Shown here: in pieces, positions 1 to 7,666 of the stretch
Layout: each line of letters begins with the position of its first letter
How positions within the stretch are numbered: position 1 is the first letter of the stretch
NCBI GenBank assembly: GCA_937915825.1
Contig: CALGGT010000082.1
Location: 1-19,096 of the forward strand
DNA from: an uncultured Eubacterium sp.
GTDB taxonomy: Bacteria > Bacillota > Clostridia > Lachnospirales > Lachnospiraceae
Length of the DNA stretch: 19,096 nucleotides
Reading direction: 5' to 3'
The notes under the pieces: generated by a model
What the model was told of the DNA's origin: nothing
Database searches by the model: none
The model's input: the letters and a program-made list of their open reading frames with translations, nothing else
Program-made: the position numbers and the translations under genes

Positions 1-11
1 TCTTCCGATCT
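1..11. other. Illumina adapter remnant at contig start
   Basis: The first 11 bases, TCTTCCGATCT, equal the 3' terminal bases of the standard Illumina read-1 adapter. Genomic sequence appears to begin at base 12, where GATTGAAAC matches the coding repeat seen again at 124-132. This is vector-type contamination and not part of the organism. Confidence 0.93.
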
Positions 12-891
12 GATTGAAACGGAGGAACCGACGGTAGCACCTACGGAAGAGCCGACCGTGGCTCCTACAGAAGAACCGACGGTAGCTCCTACGGAAGAAC
101 CGACGATCGCTCCCAGTTATGGACCGATTGAAACAGAAGAACCGACGGAAGCCCCCACAGAAGAGGAGACGGAAGCTCCTACAGAAGAGGCGACGGCAGC
201 ACCTACGATAGCACCGACGGAAGCTCCTACCGAAGAACCAACCGTAGTACCAACCGAATCATCTACAGAGAAACCTTCGACAAAAGATTCCGGTAAAGCG
301 ACTTCTTCGCCGGATGTGGATGCGTCTATCATGACATCCACGCCGAATGCAAAGACCAATGCCACATCAACTCCTTCTGCTTCGGAAGAGAGTAACGAGG
401 AGACGAAGACGAGCAAGGAGAATCAGAACAAGAATACAGGTTCTGTTGTTGTAACGATTTACGAGGATGGAACGAATAAGAAAATCCCGAATGCAATTGT
501 TAAGATTTATGATACCGATGGGAAAGTGGTTGCTACAGCGAAAACCGATAAAAATGGGGAAGTAAAAATAAGCGGTTTACAAGAAGGAAAATATACCATT
601 CAGGTAAAAAAAGTGCCGAACGGATATAAGCTTCCCTCCAATCGTGTGAAGATCTCCGTTAAAAAAGGAAAAACTTTGCATAAGAGATTTCCGGTTCCTA
701 CATCGAAGAAGACGACCATTAAGTCATCTCGAGGATCCGGTTCCAATCAGAGTTCTGGATCATCACCGAAAACCGGGGATTTTAACGTGGTTATAGCAAT
801 GATCCTATTCCTTCTATCATTCTTTGCTTTGACAGGTGGCGCGCTGGTAGTATTTCTCAGGAAGAGAAATACAAAGGGATCTATTTTTTAG
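12..891 (+). CDS. Sortase-anchored surface protein with TEEPT repeats and SpaA-like domain (5'-truncated)
   Basis: This is the C-terminal part of a cell-wall-anchored surface protein. The frame is open back to the contig edge, so the real start and any signal peptide lie outside; the in-frame GTG at 58 is inside the repeats and is not a start. In order: Thr/Pro/Glu repeats (about 13-270), a Ser/Thr-rich linker, a SpaA/Cna_B-like beta-sandwich (about 440-700, with the typical ending G-K-Y-T-I...P-N-G-Y-K-L), and a sorting signal of SPKTG (763-777), a hydrophobic helix and a basic tail RKRNTK. SPKTG resembles the (S/P)PxTG motifs cut by Clostridioides difficile SrtB more than classic LPXTG. SpaA-like domains are common in pilins and adhesins, so adhesion or matrix binding is the likely role, but the ligand-binding part is missing. 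A terminator follows at 944. Confidence 0.88.
13..270 (+). repeat. Imperfect tandem repeats encoding PTEEPT-type units
   Basis: Short degenerate repeats of the form CCGACGGTAGCTCCTACGGAAGAA encode P-T-[VEI]-A-P-T-E-E blocks in the stalk of the surface protein. GATTGAAAC at 12-20 and at 124-132 mark equivalent positions, so a longer superrepeat may continue upstream. The contig ends inside this array. Confidence 0.85.
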
Positions 892-943
892 TCCGATAAG
901 GGAAAATACGGAAAAATAAAATACGGAACTGTAAAGGAAAGAA

Positions 944-983
944 AAGCTCTAATGCTGAAAACATCAGTGTTAGAGCTTCTTTT
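944..983 (+). terminator. Intrinsic terminator of the surface protein gene
   Basis: AAGCTCTAA at 944-952 pairs perfectly with TTAGAGCTT at 970-978, and CTGA/TCAG pairs inside it around a short A-rich loop. CTTTTAT follows. It lies 53 bp after the stop codon at 889-891. Confidence 0.85.
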
Positions 984-998
984 ATAATGGGAACGAGG

Positions 999-1027
999 TT
1001 GACAAAAAGAGGAAAACATATTAAAAT
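999..1027 (+). promoter_or_regulatory. Sigma-A-type promoter for the VanZ-like gene
   Basis: TTGACA (999-1004), a 17-bp spacer and TAAAAT (1022-1027). It lies just after the surface-protein terminator and predicts a leader of about 110 nt before the VanZ-like start codon. I see no terminator hairpin in that leader. Confidence 0.75.
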
Positions 1028-1143
1028 CATAAAGAATGATGGAAATGTAAAACATCCTACAAAAGTAGAACATAAAAGAAAGAAACGATTGGAAGTAAGA
1101 AAGAGCCGATTCAATGGCTGTTTTATGATAGAGTTAAGTAACG

Positions 1144-1716
1144 ATGCGAGATTTAATGATCCAATATTTTATCAATGATCTGAAGAAAACCATATCCTAT
1201 TTGCCGATTTGTATGTTGTCCGGGATTGTGTTTTTTATCATAGGTTATATTTTAATATGGGCCTTGAGAAAAACAAATAAAAACACACACCGAAACATTG
1301 GGTTGGCCGACTTTCCCAAGCCTGGCCATCGCCCTTTTTATATTGGGATTTTTGGTTTGTTTTTGGCTTATATATTGCAATTGGTATTGCTATCCCGGGA
1401 GATGGGAACGGTGGAAGGAATTGACCTGACAATATTTGGGACCCTGCATGATCTGCAAAGTCCCAGATTGATCCTATATTACATAGAAAATATTATCTTG
1501 TTTGTTCCCCTGACCTTTTTGTATGGTCTGGCATTCCCGGAGATTTCAGCAACAGCCATCCCACTAAGCTTTTTATTCAGCGTGGGAATTGAATGTGTGC
1601 AATTAGCCTTAAAATGCGGATATTTCCAGGTGGATGACATCATTGCCAACACCATTGGCGCCGTGATCGGATTCCTATTTTTCAGGATGATCCGATCTAT
1701 CCACCGCATGCGATAG
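1144..1716 (+). CDS. VanZ-like family membrane protein
   Basis: A 190-residue integral membrane protein with about five hydrophobic segments (roughly residues 22-41, 65-84, 109-131, 134-156 and 166-183). The segment I-E-N-I-I-L-F-V-P-L, then the S-x-G-I-E-C-V-Q-L helix and D-D-I-I-A-N-T-I-G-A, is the VanZ-like signature. The family is named after the teicoplanin-resistance accessory protein; most chromosomal members have no known biochemical role, and resistance should not be inferred here. ATG 1144 is the first possible start, because an in-frame TAA lies at 1135. No strong Shine-Dalgarno site precedes it, and ATG 1156 is an alternative. The gene has its own promoter at 999-1027. Its last 42 bp overlap the 3' end of the convergent GH2 gene. 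Confidence 0.82.
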   Translation: MRDLMIQYFINDLKKTISYLPICMLSGIVFFIIGYILIWALRKTNKNTHRNIGLADFPKPGHRPFYIGIFGLFLAYILQLVLLSREMGTVEGIDLTIFGTLHDLQSPRLILYYIENIILFVPLTFLYGLAFPEISATAIPLSFLFSVGIECVQLALKCGYFQVDDIIANTIGAVIGFLFFRMIRSIHRMR

Positions 1717-4700
1717 TTGGAACCAATGGAGATCAAATTTGGAACCCGGTAAGAAGATCAGATTTAAATCATATTCCCCCTTCAGATCTTCAAAGGGAAA
1801 TACCAGCTCCTGAGGTTCTTTGGAATAAGGAAATTCCACAATCTGATTGATCGTATCCTTGACGGGATCTTTGGCAGGATCCTTGGGAACAAATCGAAAA
1901 TGAATGGTGTTGGTTTCAATGTAGGACCGACCGAAAATACGAACTGCAGACAGTCCCTGATCCAGGGTGATATCCTGATATTCCACGGTAACATTGTTGC
2001 CGATTTCTTCCAGGATGTCACCTTTTTTCGTAAAAGAATCTCCTGTTACATTGGAACAATCCCCGGCCCAAAGTTTGGCATAAGCCTTTTGATAGCGGGT
2101 AAAATAAAAGCCTTGCAAAGACATTTTTATGTGAGGATCTACTACGATTACGATCCGGTGAATTCCTTTTAGGCGACGGGATAAACGGAATGTGTTTTCC
2201 TGATAGTGATTGTACCAGCTTTTGGCTTCATAGGTTCCTGCAGCCAAACAGGTTCCCTTTGGAGAATCCGGAAGGTCATCCCAAATCTCCACAGGGAGGG
2301 AATCTTCAAAAGAAAAGATCGGCAGATGAATCTCATCGGAGCCATAATCCCCGAAATCTACGTTATCAAACGCAACGTAGGTTTTTTGATTGCAGGTAAT
2401 ATAGACGCCGCCTTGAAAGCTTAGGATCAGATCTGGATCGGAACTGTCCGAATAGTCAATGGCAGATACCAATTCAAAGGCATTCTTGGTGGCATCCCCT
2501 AAGTCCCGGACTTCAAATTCCAATTCCGACAAAATCTCTGCATGTTCCTTGCCGTTGTTACAGCTGGCAACCAGACGGAATACGCCATCTCCATTGGCAT
2601 GAATGCAGGCGGTTGTGGGATCTTCCATGGTAATGGAAACAGCGTTGGAAATAACACCATTCAGGGTAAGGGCCTGAAACTGAATATCCCGGTACGTAGT
2701 ATTTTGCGGATACAATCTGGCCTGAACCCGAACCTCTGTATGTTCCGGAGTTAGGGTGGTTGCCCCATCCGGAATTAGGGAAATCTTACGTAGGGGAACC
2801 TCTCCAGATAATTGGTCATAATCCGGTGAGTCCGGGGTAAGAGGTTCATTTTCTTCGATACAAGAAATATGAGTCCGTTCATATTCCGACGCGTAAGGGG
2901 AACTTTGGTGGGAAACATAGGGGCGGGAGATCAGGGTTACGTTCGCATCAGAAAGGCCGGGGGAGGTAGCGGTAATGGTTACGGTACCGGACTCTTTGGT
3001 AGAAGCAACAATCGCGACTAATTTTCCGGAAAACAGTTTTTTTGTATTGGATTTGTAGGGATCAAAGTCGGTTGAATCCCCGTTATCCAGGCCGATCAAA
3101 CGTGCGGGACCTTCCACATTGATAAAAATACGACTGCGGGAATTGGCTACATAAACGCCGTTTTTGTCAAAAGTTTCAACGGTAATATAAACCAGATCCT
3201 CCCCGTTGGCGTACCATTTATCTTTATGGGGCGTTAAGCGGATGGAGGCAGCATCTGAAAAGGAGGACTGACTGCATCGGGCAACTTCTTCATGGTTTTC
3301 GTTGTAAGCTACGGCAGTAAGGGTACCTTCCCGGTAGGGAAGGGTCCAGTCTCCGGACAGTTGATCGCCGTGGGCGTGATCAATGGTTTGCAGACCCTGG
3401 GAGATGTCGTTAAAAAATAATTCAACTTCCGGGGCGTTGGTGTAGGCACGGATATCAATGATCTGGCCGTCGTTAAAGTCCCAAAAAGGGAGTAAGTGCA
3501 CAAAAGGGTCACCATCCTGATTCCACATGGATTTGTAAAGATAATAGGAATCCTTGGGGAAGCCGGCGGTATCGACCTGTCCAAAATAGGAATTTTTGGT
3601 GAAGTAGGGCGTAGGTTCTCCCAAGTAATCAAACCCGGTCCAGATAAATTGCCCGAATACGTAGGGGCGATCCCTGTGAGCGATCAACACGTGCTCAGTA
3701 TTTTTCGCGCCCCAGTTGGTGGTGCAATTTCCCAAGGCGGAACATTGTTCGTCTTCATACGTTAACAGGCGGTTGTTCTTAGGAAAATGATAAATTCCGC
3801 GGGATTGAAGGGTTGAGGCAGTTTCGCTGCCGTAGATCACCCAATCCTTGTGCTCAGCATGGTGCGCATCGTATAATTTGTCTAAGTAATTGTAACCAAC
3901 CAGATCGATCCGGTCGGCGCAGCGTTTCGAGTTCTCAAATTCAAGGTAATTGGAGGCAATGGTGATCTTGGCGTTGCCTCTGGGATCTAGTTTTAATACT
4001 GCGTCGTATAGTTGCTGGGTGATTTCCAATCCCCGTTCAAACTGGGTATCATAAATTTCGTTTCCGATGCCCCAGATGAAGACGCAAGGGTGGTTTCGGT
4101 TGGAGCGCACCCAGGCGGTTACGTCCTTTTCCCACCAATCTTTAAAATCATTTCCATAATCATGATCGGTTTTGGTGCGTTCCCACATATCGAAGCTTTC
4201 GGTGTAGAGCAAAAGCCCCATTTCATCGCATAATTCCAGGGTGTGTCGGGGGGGCATATTGTGAGCGTTTCGAATGGCGTTTACGCCCATATCTTTTAAG
4301 ATCTGGAATTGTCGCCGCAAAGCTTCCTTGTTACAGGCAGCGCCTAAGGCCCCCAGGGTGTGGTGTTCACAAGACCCATATATTTCCAAATGGCGCCCAT
4401 TCAGAAAGAATCCATGATCCGGATCAAAGAAAATACTACGAAATCCAACCATCTCTACACAATGATCCAATACCTGAAGCGTATCGTCCAGAAGTTCGGT
4501 CTTTAAAGGATAAAGGTTGGGGTGAACCGTGTCCCAAAGTTTCGGATCCTCGACGGTGAGGGTGGCGTGAGTGGTGGTCACGGTCCCGTCCGAGGAAGGG
4601 AGGGGGATATCGTTCTGACAAAGAGGGGTTCCTTCTTCATCATACAGGGTGTAGCGTATGGTGGAAGGGACTTTCGTTACGTACTCCGTATCCACCAGTA

Positions 4701-5193
4701 CCTGCCAGGTATCTCCGCATTCTTTGGTAGAAATGTAGTTTCCGTTTAGAGGCAAGTAGGAGTCCTTGGTAGAGATTGCCCAGACATCCCGATAAATCCC
4801 GGATCCCGGATACCAGCGACTGTTGGGAAGGCGATAGTTTGTAAAAACTTGTAAGGTGTGGGGGGTATGGGAAAGATAGGGGGTTACATCCACATAAAAA
4901 GGAGAATACCCGTGTTTCCAGGTAAAGATCAAGGTGTCATCCCAATAGATCTTCGCATCCATATAGACCCCTTCAAAGTACAAACCAAATCGGGTTTGGC
5001 CGGTGGGAAAATCCTGAAAGGATAAGGTCCGTTTATAACATGAAATCCCTTCCTCATACAGATCCTTTGTGTGATAGATCATGTAGTCATGGGGAAGGTC
5101 GATTTTTTGAAAAGGAATATGGGAAAAATCCTCAAAAGATGTGTCTAAAGGGGCTTTTGCGAAGCTCCAATCCGTATTCAATAATTGTTTCAT
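1675..5193 (-). CDS. GH2-family beta-galactosidase-like glycoside hydrolase with C-terminal CBM6-like modules
   Basis: A large intracellular glycosidase of family GH2 (1,172 residues), predicted to release terminal beta-linked sugars, probably galactose, from oligosaccharides. No signal peptide is visible. From the N-terminus: a GH2 sugar-binding jelly roll (about 1-180), an Ig-like domain, a TIM barrel (about 260-560), a DUF4982-like segment (H-L-L-P-F-W-D-F, about 565), further Ig-like domains (about 600-860) and two CBM6-like beta-sandwiches (about 900-1020 and 1030-1165). The acid/base Glu is E379 in W-G-I-G-N-E and the nucleophile is E457 in V-I-Y-G-S-E; their 78-residue separation is close to that of LacZ E461/E537. 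ATG 5193 is chosen over ATG 5199 because GAGG lies 7 nt from the former and only 1 nt from the latter. Substrate is inferred from family only; galactosidase, glucuronidase and related activities cannot be separated by eye. Confidence 0.88.
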   Translation of the reverse strand: MKQLLNTDWSFAKAPLDTSFEDFSHIPFQKIDLPHDYMIYHTKDLYEEGISCYKRTLSFQDFPTGQTRFGLYFEGVYMDAKIYWDDTLIFTWKHGYSPFYVDVTPYLSHTPHTLQVFTNYRLPNSRWYPGSGIYRDVWAISTKDSYLPLNGNYISTKECGDTWQVLVDTEYVTKVPSTIRYTLYDEEGTPLCQNDIPLPSSDGTVTTTHATLTVEDPKLWDTVHPNLYPLKTELLDDTLQVLDHCVEMVGFRSIFFDPDHGFFLNGRHLEIYGSCEHHTLGALGAACNKEALRRQFQILKDMGVNAIRNAHNMPPRHTLELCDEMGLLLYTESFDMWERTKTDHDYGNDFKDWWEKDVTAWVRSNRNHPCVFIWGIGNEIYDTQFERGLEITQQLYDAVLKLDPRGNAKITIASNYLEFENSKRCADRIDLVGYNYLDKLYDAHHAEHKDWVIYGSETASTLQSRGIYHFPKNNRLLTYEDEQCSALGNCTTNWGAKNTEHVLIAHRDRPYVFGQFIWTGFDYLGEPTPYFTKNSYFGQVDTAGFPKDSYYLYKSMWNQDGDPFVHLLPFWDFNDGQIIDIRAYTNAPEVELFFNDISQGLQTIDHAHGDQLSGDWTLPYREGTLTAVAYNENHEEVARCSQSSFSDAASIRLTPHKDKWYANGEDLVYITVETFDKNGVYVANSRSRIFINVEGPARLIGLDNGDSTDFDPYKSNTKKLFSGKLVAIVASTKESGTVTITATSPGLSDANVTLISRPYVSHQSSPYASEYERTHISCIEENEPLTPDSPDYDQLSGEVPLRKISLIPDGATTLTPEHTEVRVQARLYPQNTTYRDIQFQALTLNGVISNAVSITMEDPTTACIHANGDGVFRLVASCNNGKEHAEILSELEFEVRDLGDATKNAFELVSAIDYSDSSDPDLILSFQGGVYITCNQKTYVAFDNVDFGDYGSDEIHLPIFSFEDSLPVEIWDDLPDSPKGTCLAAGTYEAKSWYNHYQENTFRLSRRLKGIHRIVIVVDPHIKMSLQGFYFTRYQKAYAKLWAGDCSNVTGDSFTKKGDILEEIGNNVTVEYQDITLDQGLSAVRIFGRSYIETNTIHFRFVPKDPAKDPVKDTINQIVEFPYSKEPQELVFPFEDLKGEYDLNLIFLPGSKFDLHWFQLSHAVDRSDHPEK

Positions 5194-5200
5194 ATTCATA

Positions 5201-5205
5201 CCTCA
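5201..5205 (-). promoter_or_regulatory. Shine-Dalgarno site deciding the GH2 start
   Basis: On the minus strand the sequence reads TGAGGTATGAATATG. GAGG is only 1 nt from the first ATG (5199) but 7 nt from the second (5193), so initiation at 5193 is favoured. Confidence 0.65.
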
Positions 5206-5219
5206 CATTGTAATGTCTA

Positions 5220-5248
5220 TTGACACTTTTCTTTAGTTTTATTATACT
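5220..5248 (+). promoter_or_regulatory. Promoter of the sensor-kinase-like gene pair (plus strand)
   Basis: TTGACA (5220-5225), a 17-bp spacer and TATACT (5243-5248). The start point would be near 5255, about 40 nt before the ATG at 5295. It shares the TATA core (5243-5246) with the divergent GH2 promoter. Confidence 0.78.
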
Positions 5249-5269
5249 TGATGTAGGAAGGTAATTCAA
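5241..5269 (-). promoter_or_regulatory. Promoter of the GH2 gene (minus strand)
   Basis: Read on the minus strand: TTGAAT (5269-5264), a 17-bp spacer, then TATAAT (5246-5241). The start point would be near 5234, giving a leader of about 40 nt. The -10 box overlaps the -10 box of the divergent promoter. Downstream, ACATT-GT-AATGT (5205-5216) is a short palindrome between the start point and the ribosome-binding site. Confidence 0.75.
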
Positions 5270-5294
5270 ATAGTTTTTGCCAAGGAGGGATACG

Positions 5295-6905
5295 ATGAAT
5301 CCTCTTTTTGAAAATGTTTTTGAAACGTTATTTGAGTTTGTTATTTTACTGAATATTGATACGGAGTATTGTGAATTTTTTCGAGGGACCCAAAATGGTC
5401 ACATCCGACGAGAAAGAAATTACCCATACATCGAAGCTTTAAATTATATTTGCAATCATCAGGTGGAGGAAAGCAAACAAGGAGAATTTCTGTTTCAATT
5501 TGGAGTGGAGAGAATGATCCGCCAGATGAAAGACAATGGCGGAAACGGACATTATTATTTCAAAGAAAAGAAAAAGGATGGAAGCACCTCGTATAAACTG
5601 GGAACTTTTTCTTATTTGTCCAATCAGCCGGATACCATCTGTATTTTTTTCCGTGATGTGGATGAGGTTTATCGGGCGCAATTAAAGGAAGAAGATGAAA
5701 TGCAAAATCGCATTGAAAGCCTGATCTTGAACAATAAGAAAAGTATGGAAGGTCGTTTGTCCTTTGCCCGTTATGTGGTCAAAGAGATGGAAATGCCCCT
5801 GGTAGAAATGTCCGAATTGATCAAAGATCATTCCATTCGCCCGGAATATCGACCATTCGAACCCTATGTTCGCTCCCTGATGGATCTGAAGGATTGGCTG
5901 GATCGATATTTTTCCCATGAAGAAGTGGCTCAGGAGGATCTGGATCCTTTGCATATTGGTGAAATCGTGAAGAAGGTATGTGAAGAGGAACAATTGCTTG
6001 CTTCAAACTGGGATATTAAGATTGAGCTCCGCAGCTACTTAGATAAGTCAGAAAAATACTACCTGTCGGCGTTCCACGCCAAGCAGATCCTGGAAAATCT
6101 TCTTGGGAATTCCATGAAATATTCCCCCAACGGAGGGACCATTCATATGATGGTCCGGGAGATTCGGGAAGAAGAGGATTCTGCCATGATCCAGCTTGAG
6201 TTGAAAGACAACGGACCCATTGTGAATGAATATTATTGGGAACGGGAACCGGCAGAGGGAGATTACAATGTGGGTGAAAAGTTAGCTTTTTTGGCAGGCA
6301 GACCTCAGTCGATATCGGAAGCCATGCGGATCGTGGATTATCTGGGAGGATCTTATTCCTTCCAAAAGAATATCGATTTTGAAAATATGATTTACATCAA
6401 CCTACCTTTGAAACGGGTAAGCGATACGGATTACCAGCTTTTGGGCGGGGATTTTGACGTAGAAGATGAGATGGTGGATTTAAGTGAATATGATATTGCC
6501 TATGTGGGAATGGATGCCAATCGAATTCAAAACAACAAACGTTTATTGGAATCAACCAATGCGTATTATCGGTATTTTGCAGGGGACCGGGATTTAATGG
6601 AATATTTGAATACCAACCCGGACAAACGCCCCTTAGCAATTCTTTCCGAAAAAACCTATAAAGGCGGGAATTGTTTGGATCTGGCCAAGATCGTAACCGG
6701 TGTCTATGGAGGACAATATCCGGTGATCGAGGTATTGGACAAAGGACAGACGGAGAATGCGTCCAAAGCATTTATGTCAGGCGTGAATTATGTGTTGCAT
6801 ATGCCGTTTAAACCTTCAAAACTAAAGGGTGTACTGCAGAGTTTATCAAAGGAGAACGAAATCGATGGCAATGAATTTGGAAGGGAAGAAAACCGAACTG
6901 GATGA
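5295..6905 (+). CDS. Degenerate hybrid sensor-kinase-like protein lacking the phospho-acceptor histidine
   Basis: A 536-residue soluble protein with the layout of a hybrid histidine kinase. In order: a PAS-like N-terminal region (about 1-130), a helical DHp-like segment, a HATPase_c-like domain (about 260-385) and a receiver-like domain (about 399-525). Where kinases carry S-H-E-x-R-T-P-L this protein reads V162-K163-E-M-E-M-P-L169, so the catalytic His is Lys. The N box (L-E-N-L-L-G-N272-S-M-K-Y-S-P) and G1 Asp (D305 in K-D-N-G-P) are kept, but the glycine-rich G2 motif is replaced around S-I-S-E. The receiver-like domain keeps the final Lys region (H-M-P-F-K-P-S) but I find no clear phospho-acceptor Asp. 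It may bind ATP and act as a signalling scaffold rather than a kinase. ATG 5295 follows AGGAGG (5283-5288) by 6 nt; the upstream TTG 5277 is not used. The 3' end overlaps the next gene by 41 bp. Confidence 0.72.
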   Translation: MNPLFENVFETLFEFVILLNIDTEYCEFFRGTQNGHIRRERNYPYIEALNYICNHQVEESKQGEFLFQFGVERMIRQMKDNGGNGHYYFKEKKKDGSTSYKLGTFSYLSNQPDTICIFFRDVDEVYRAQLKEEDEMQNRIESLILNNKKSMEGRLSFARYVVKEMEMPLVEMSELIKDHSIRPEYRPFEPYVRSLMDLKDWLDRYFSHEEVAQEDLDPLHIGEIVKKVCEEEQLLASNWDIKIELRSYLDKSEKYYLSAFHAKQILENLLGNSMKYSPNGGTIHMMVREIREEEDSAMIQLELKDNGPIVNEYYWEREPAEGDYNVGEKLAFLAGRPQSISEAMRIVDYLGGSYSFQKNIDFENMIYINLPLKRVSDTDYQLLGGDFDVEDEMVDLSEYDIAYVGMDANRIQNNKRLLESTNAYYRYFAGDRDLMEYLNTNPDKRPLAILSEKTYKGGNCLDLAKIVTGVYGGQYPVIEVLDKGQTENASKAFMSGVNYVLHMPFKPSKLKGVLQSLSKENEIDGNEFGREENRTG

Positions 6906-7641
6906 CAAAAAAGCCTCTATTTATCAAAAAAGGAATGATGAAGAACCGGAAAAAGATAAATGGAAACATATGAACAAGCAGGAGCGGTGGAAACATTTTA
7001 AGAATTATTATTTGAAATTTGTGGTGATCGGTCTTGTGGTTGTGGCTTTGATCGGGTTCTTTTTCTATAAGGATTTAGTGACAAAAAAGAATGTTGTGTA
7101 CCAATGTGCCATTTTAAATGAAGTAGCGTTAGAGGGACCGATTGAGGAATTTCAGAATCAATTTGTGGAGTATTTGGGAATGAATCCCAATAAGAATCTG
7201 TCATCGTTTCATTTGTATTTTACCGATTCCAAGGTGGCGCAGAGTGCGGGAGCTTCGGTCAGTACCGATCTTACCGCGGTTTCATCCCTGATCTTTGCCA
7301 AACAAATGGACGGTATGATCGCATCGGAGGAGGATTTGCAGAGATATTTGGAATCCGGAGTTTTGGCGGATCTAACAACGGTTTTATCCAAGGAAGATGT
7401 GATCACCTTGCAAAATCACCTGTATATTCCGGAGGACGATACTCATAAAGACGGGCATCCCTACGGCATTCGATTAAAGGACAATCCCATCTACGACAGT
7501 ATTTTCTCCCAGGGGGGAGGGATTGTGGAAGATCCGATTTTTTGTATTCTGGTAAATTCCACCAAACAAGATCGTTCTGAAAAATTTTTACACTTCATTT
7601 ATCCCCAATTAGACAGTGATTCCAAGGATTCAGAGAACTAG
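6865..7641 (+). CDS. Single-pass membrane protein of unknown function, possible solute-binding-like extracellular domain
   Basis: A 258-residue protein I do not recognise with certainty. Residues 1-45 are highly charged (K/E/R-rich) and cytoplasmic. A transmembrane helix follows (F-V-V-I-G-L-V-V-V-A-L-I-G-F-F-F-Y, about residues 51-68), then about 185 extracellular residues. The stretch D-G-M-I-A-S-E-E-D-L-Q-R-Y-L-E-S-G-V-L-A-D-L and a late Y-G-I-R-L recall fragments of extracellular solute-binding folds in other Lachnospiraceae proteins; this is an impression. The start is ATG 6865, 10 nt after GGAG (6851-6854). It overlaps the sensor-kinase-like gene by 41 bp and is surely cotranscribed with it, so translational coupling and a joint role are plausible. 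Confidence 0.6.
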   Translation: MAMNLEGKKTELDDKKASIYQKRNDEEPEKDKWKHMNKQERWKHFKNYYLKFVVIGLVVVALIGFFFYKDLVTKKNVVYQCAILNEVALEGPIEEFQNQFVEYLGMNPNKNLSSFHLYFTDSKVAQSAGASVSTDLTAVSSLIFAKQMDGMIASEEDLQRYLESGVLADLTTVLSKEDVITLQNHLYIPEDDTHKDGHPYGIRLKDNPIYDSIFSQGGGIVEDPIFCILVNSTKQDRSEKFLHFIYPQLDSDSKDSEN

Positions 7642-7666
7642 ATTTGAAAAAAATTAAAAAATTTTC

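Noticed and set aside
13..270. Possible CRISPR-like or other spaced repeat array
   Set aside because: The repeats are in frame, degenerate and encode a P-T-E-E-P-T stalk of a surface protein; there are no unique spacers of constant length.
58..891. GTG at 58 as the start of the surface protein
   Set aside because: It lies inside the repeat and the frame is open to the contig edge; no ribosome-binding site precedes it.
987..1178. 63-codon reading frame MGTRLTKRG...
   Set aside because: Its ATG lies upstream of the promoter -35 box that serves the VanZ-like gene, it has no Shine-Dalgarno site, and it overlaps the VanZ-like start.
1144..1716. Glycopeptide resistance determinant
   Set aside because: VanZ-like proteins are widespread, and no vanHAX, vanS or vanR genes are in the window; the name alone does not support resistance.
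5194..5199. ATG 5199 as the GH2 start
   Set aside because: Only 1 nt separates it from the GAGG; ATG 5193 has the normal 7-nt spacing.
5277..5294. TTG 5277 as start of the pseudokinase
   Set aside because: It lies upstream of the AGGAGG that serves ATG 5295, and adds M-P-R-R-D-T, translated from the ribosome-binding site itself.
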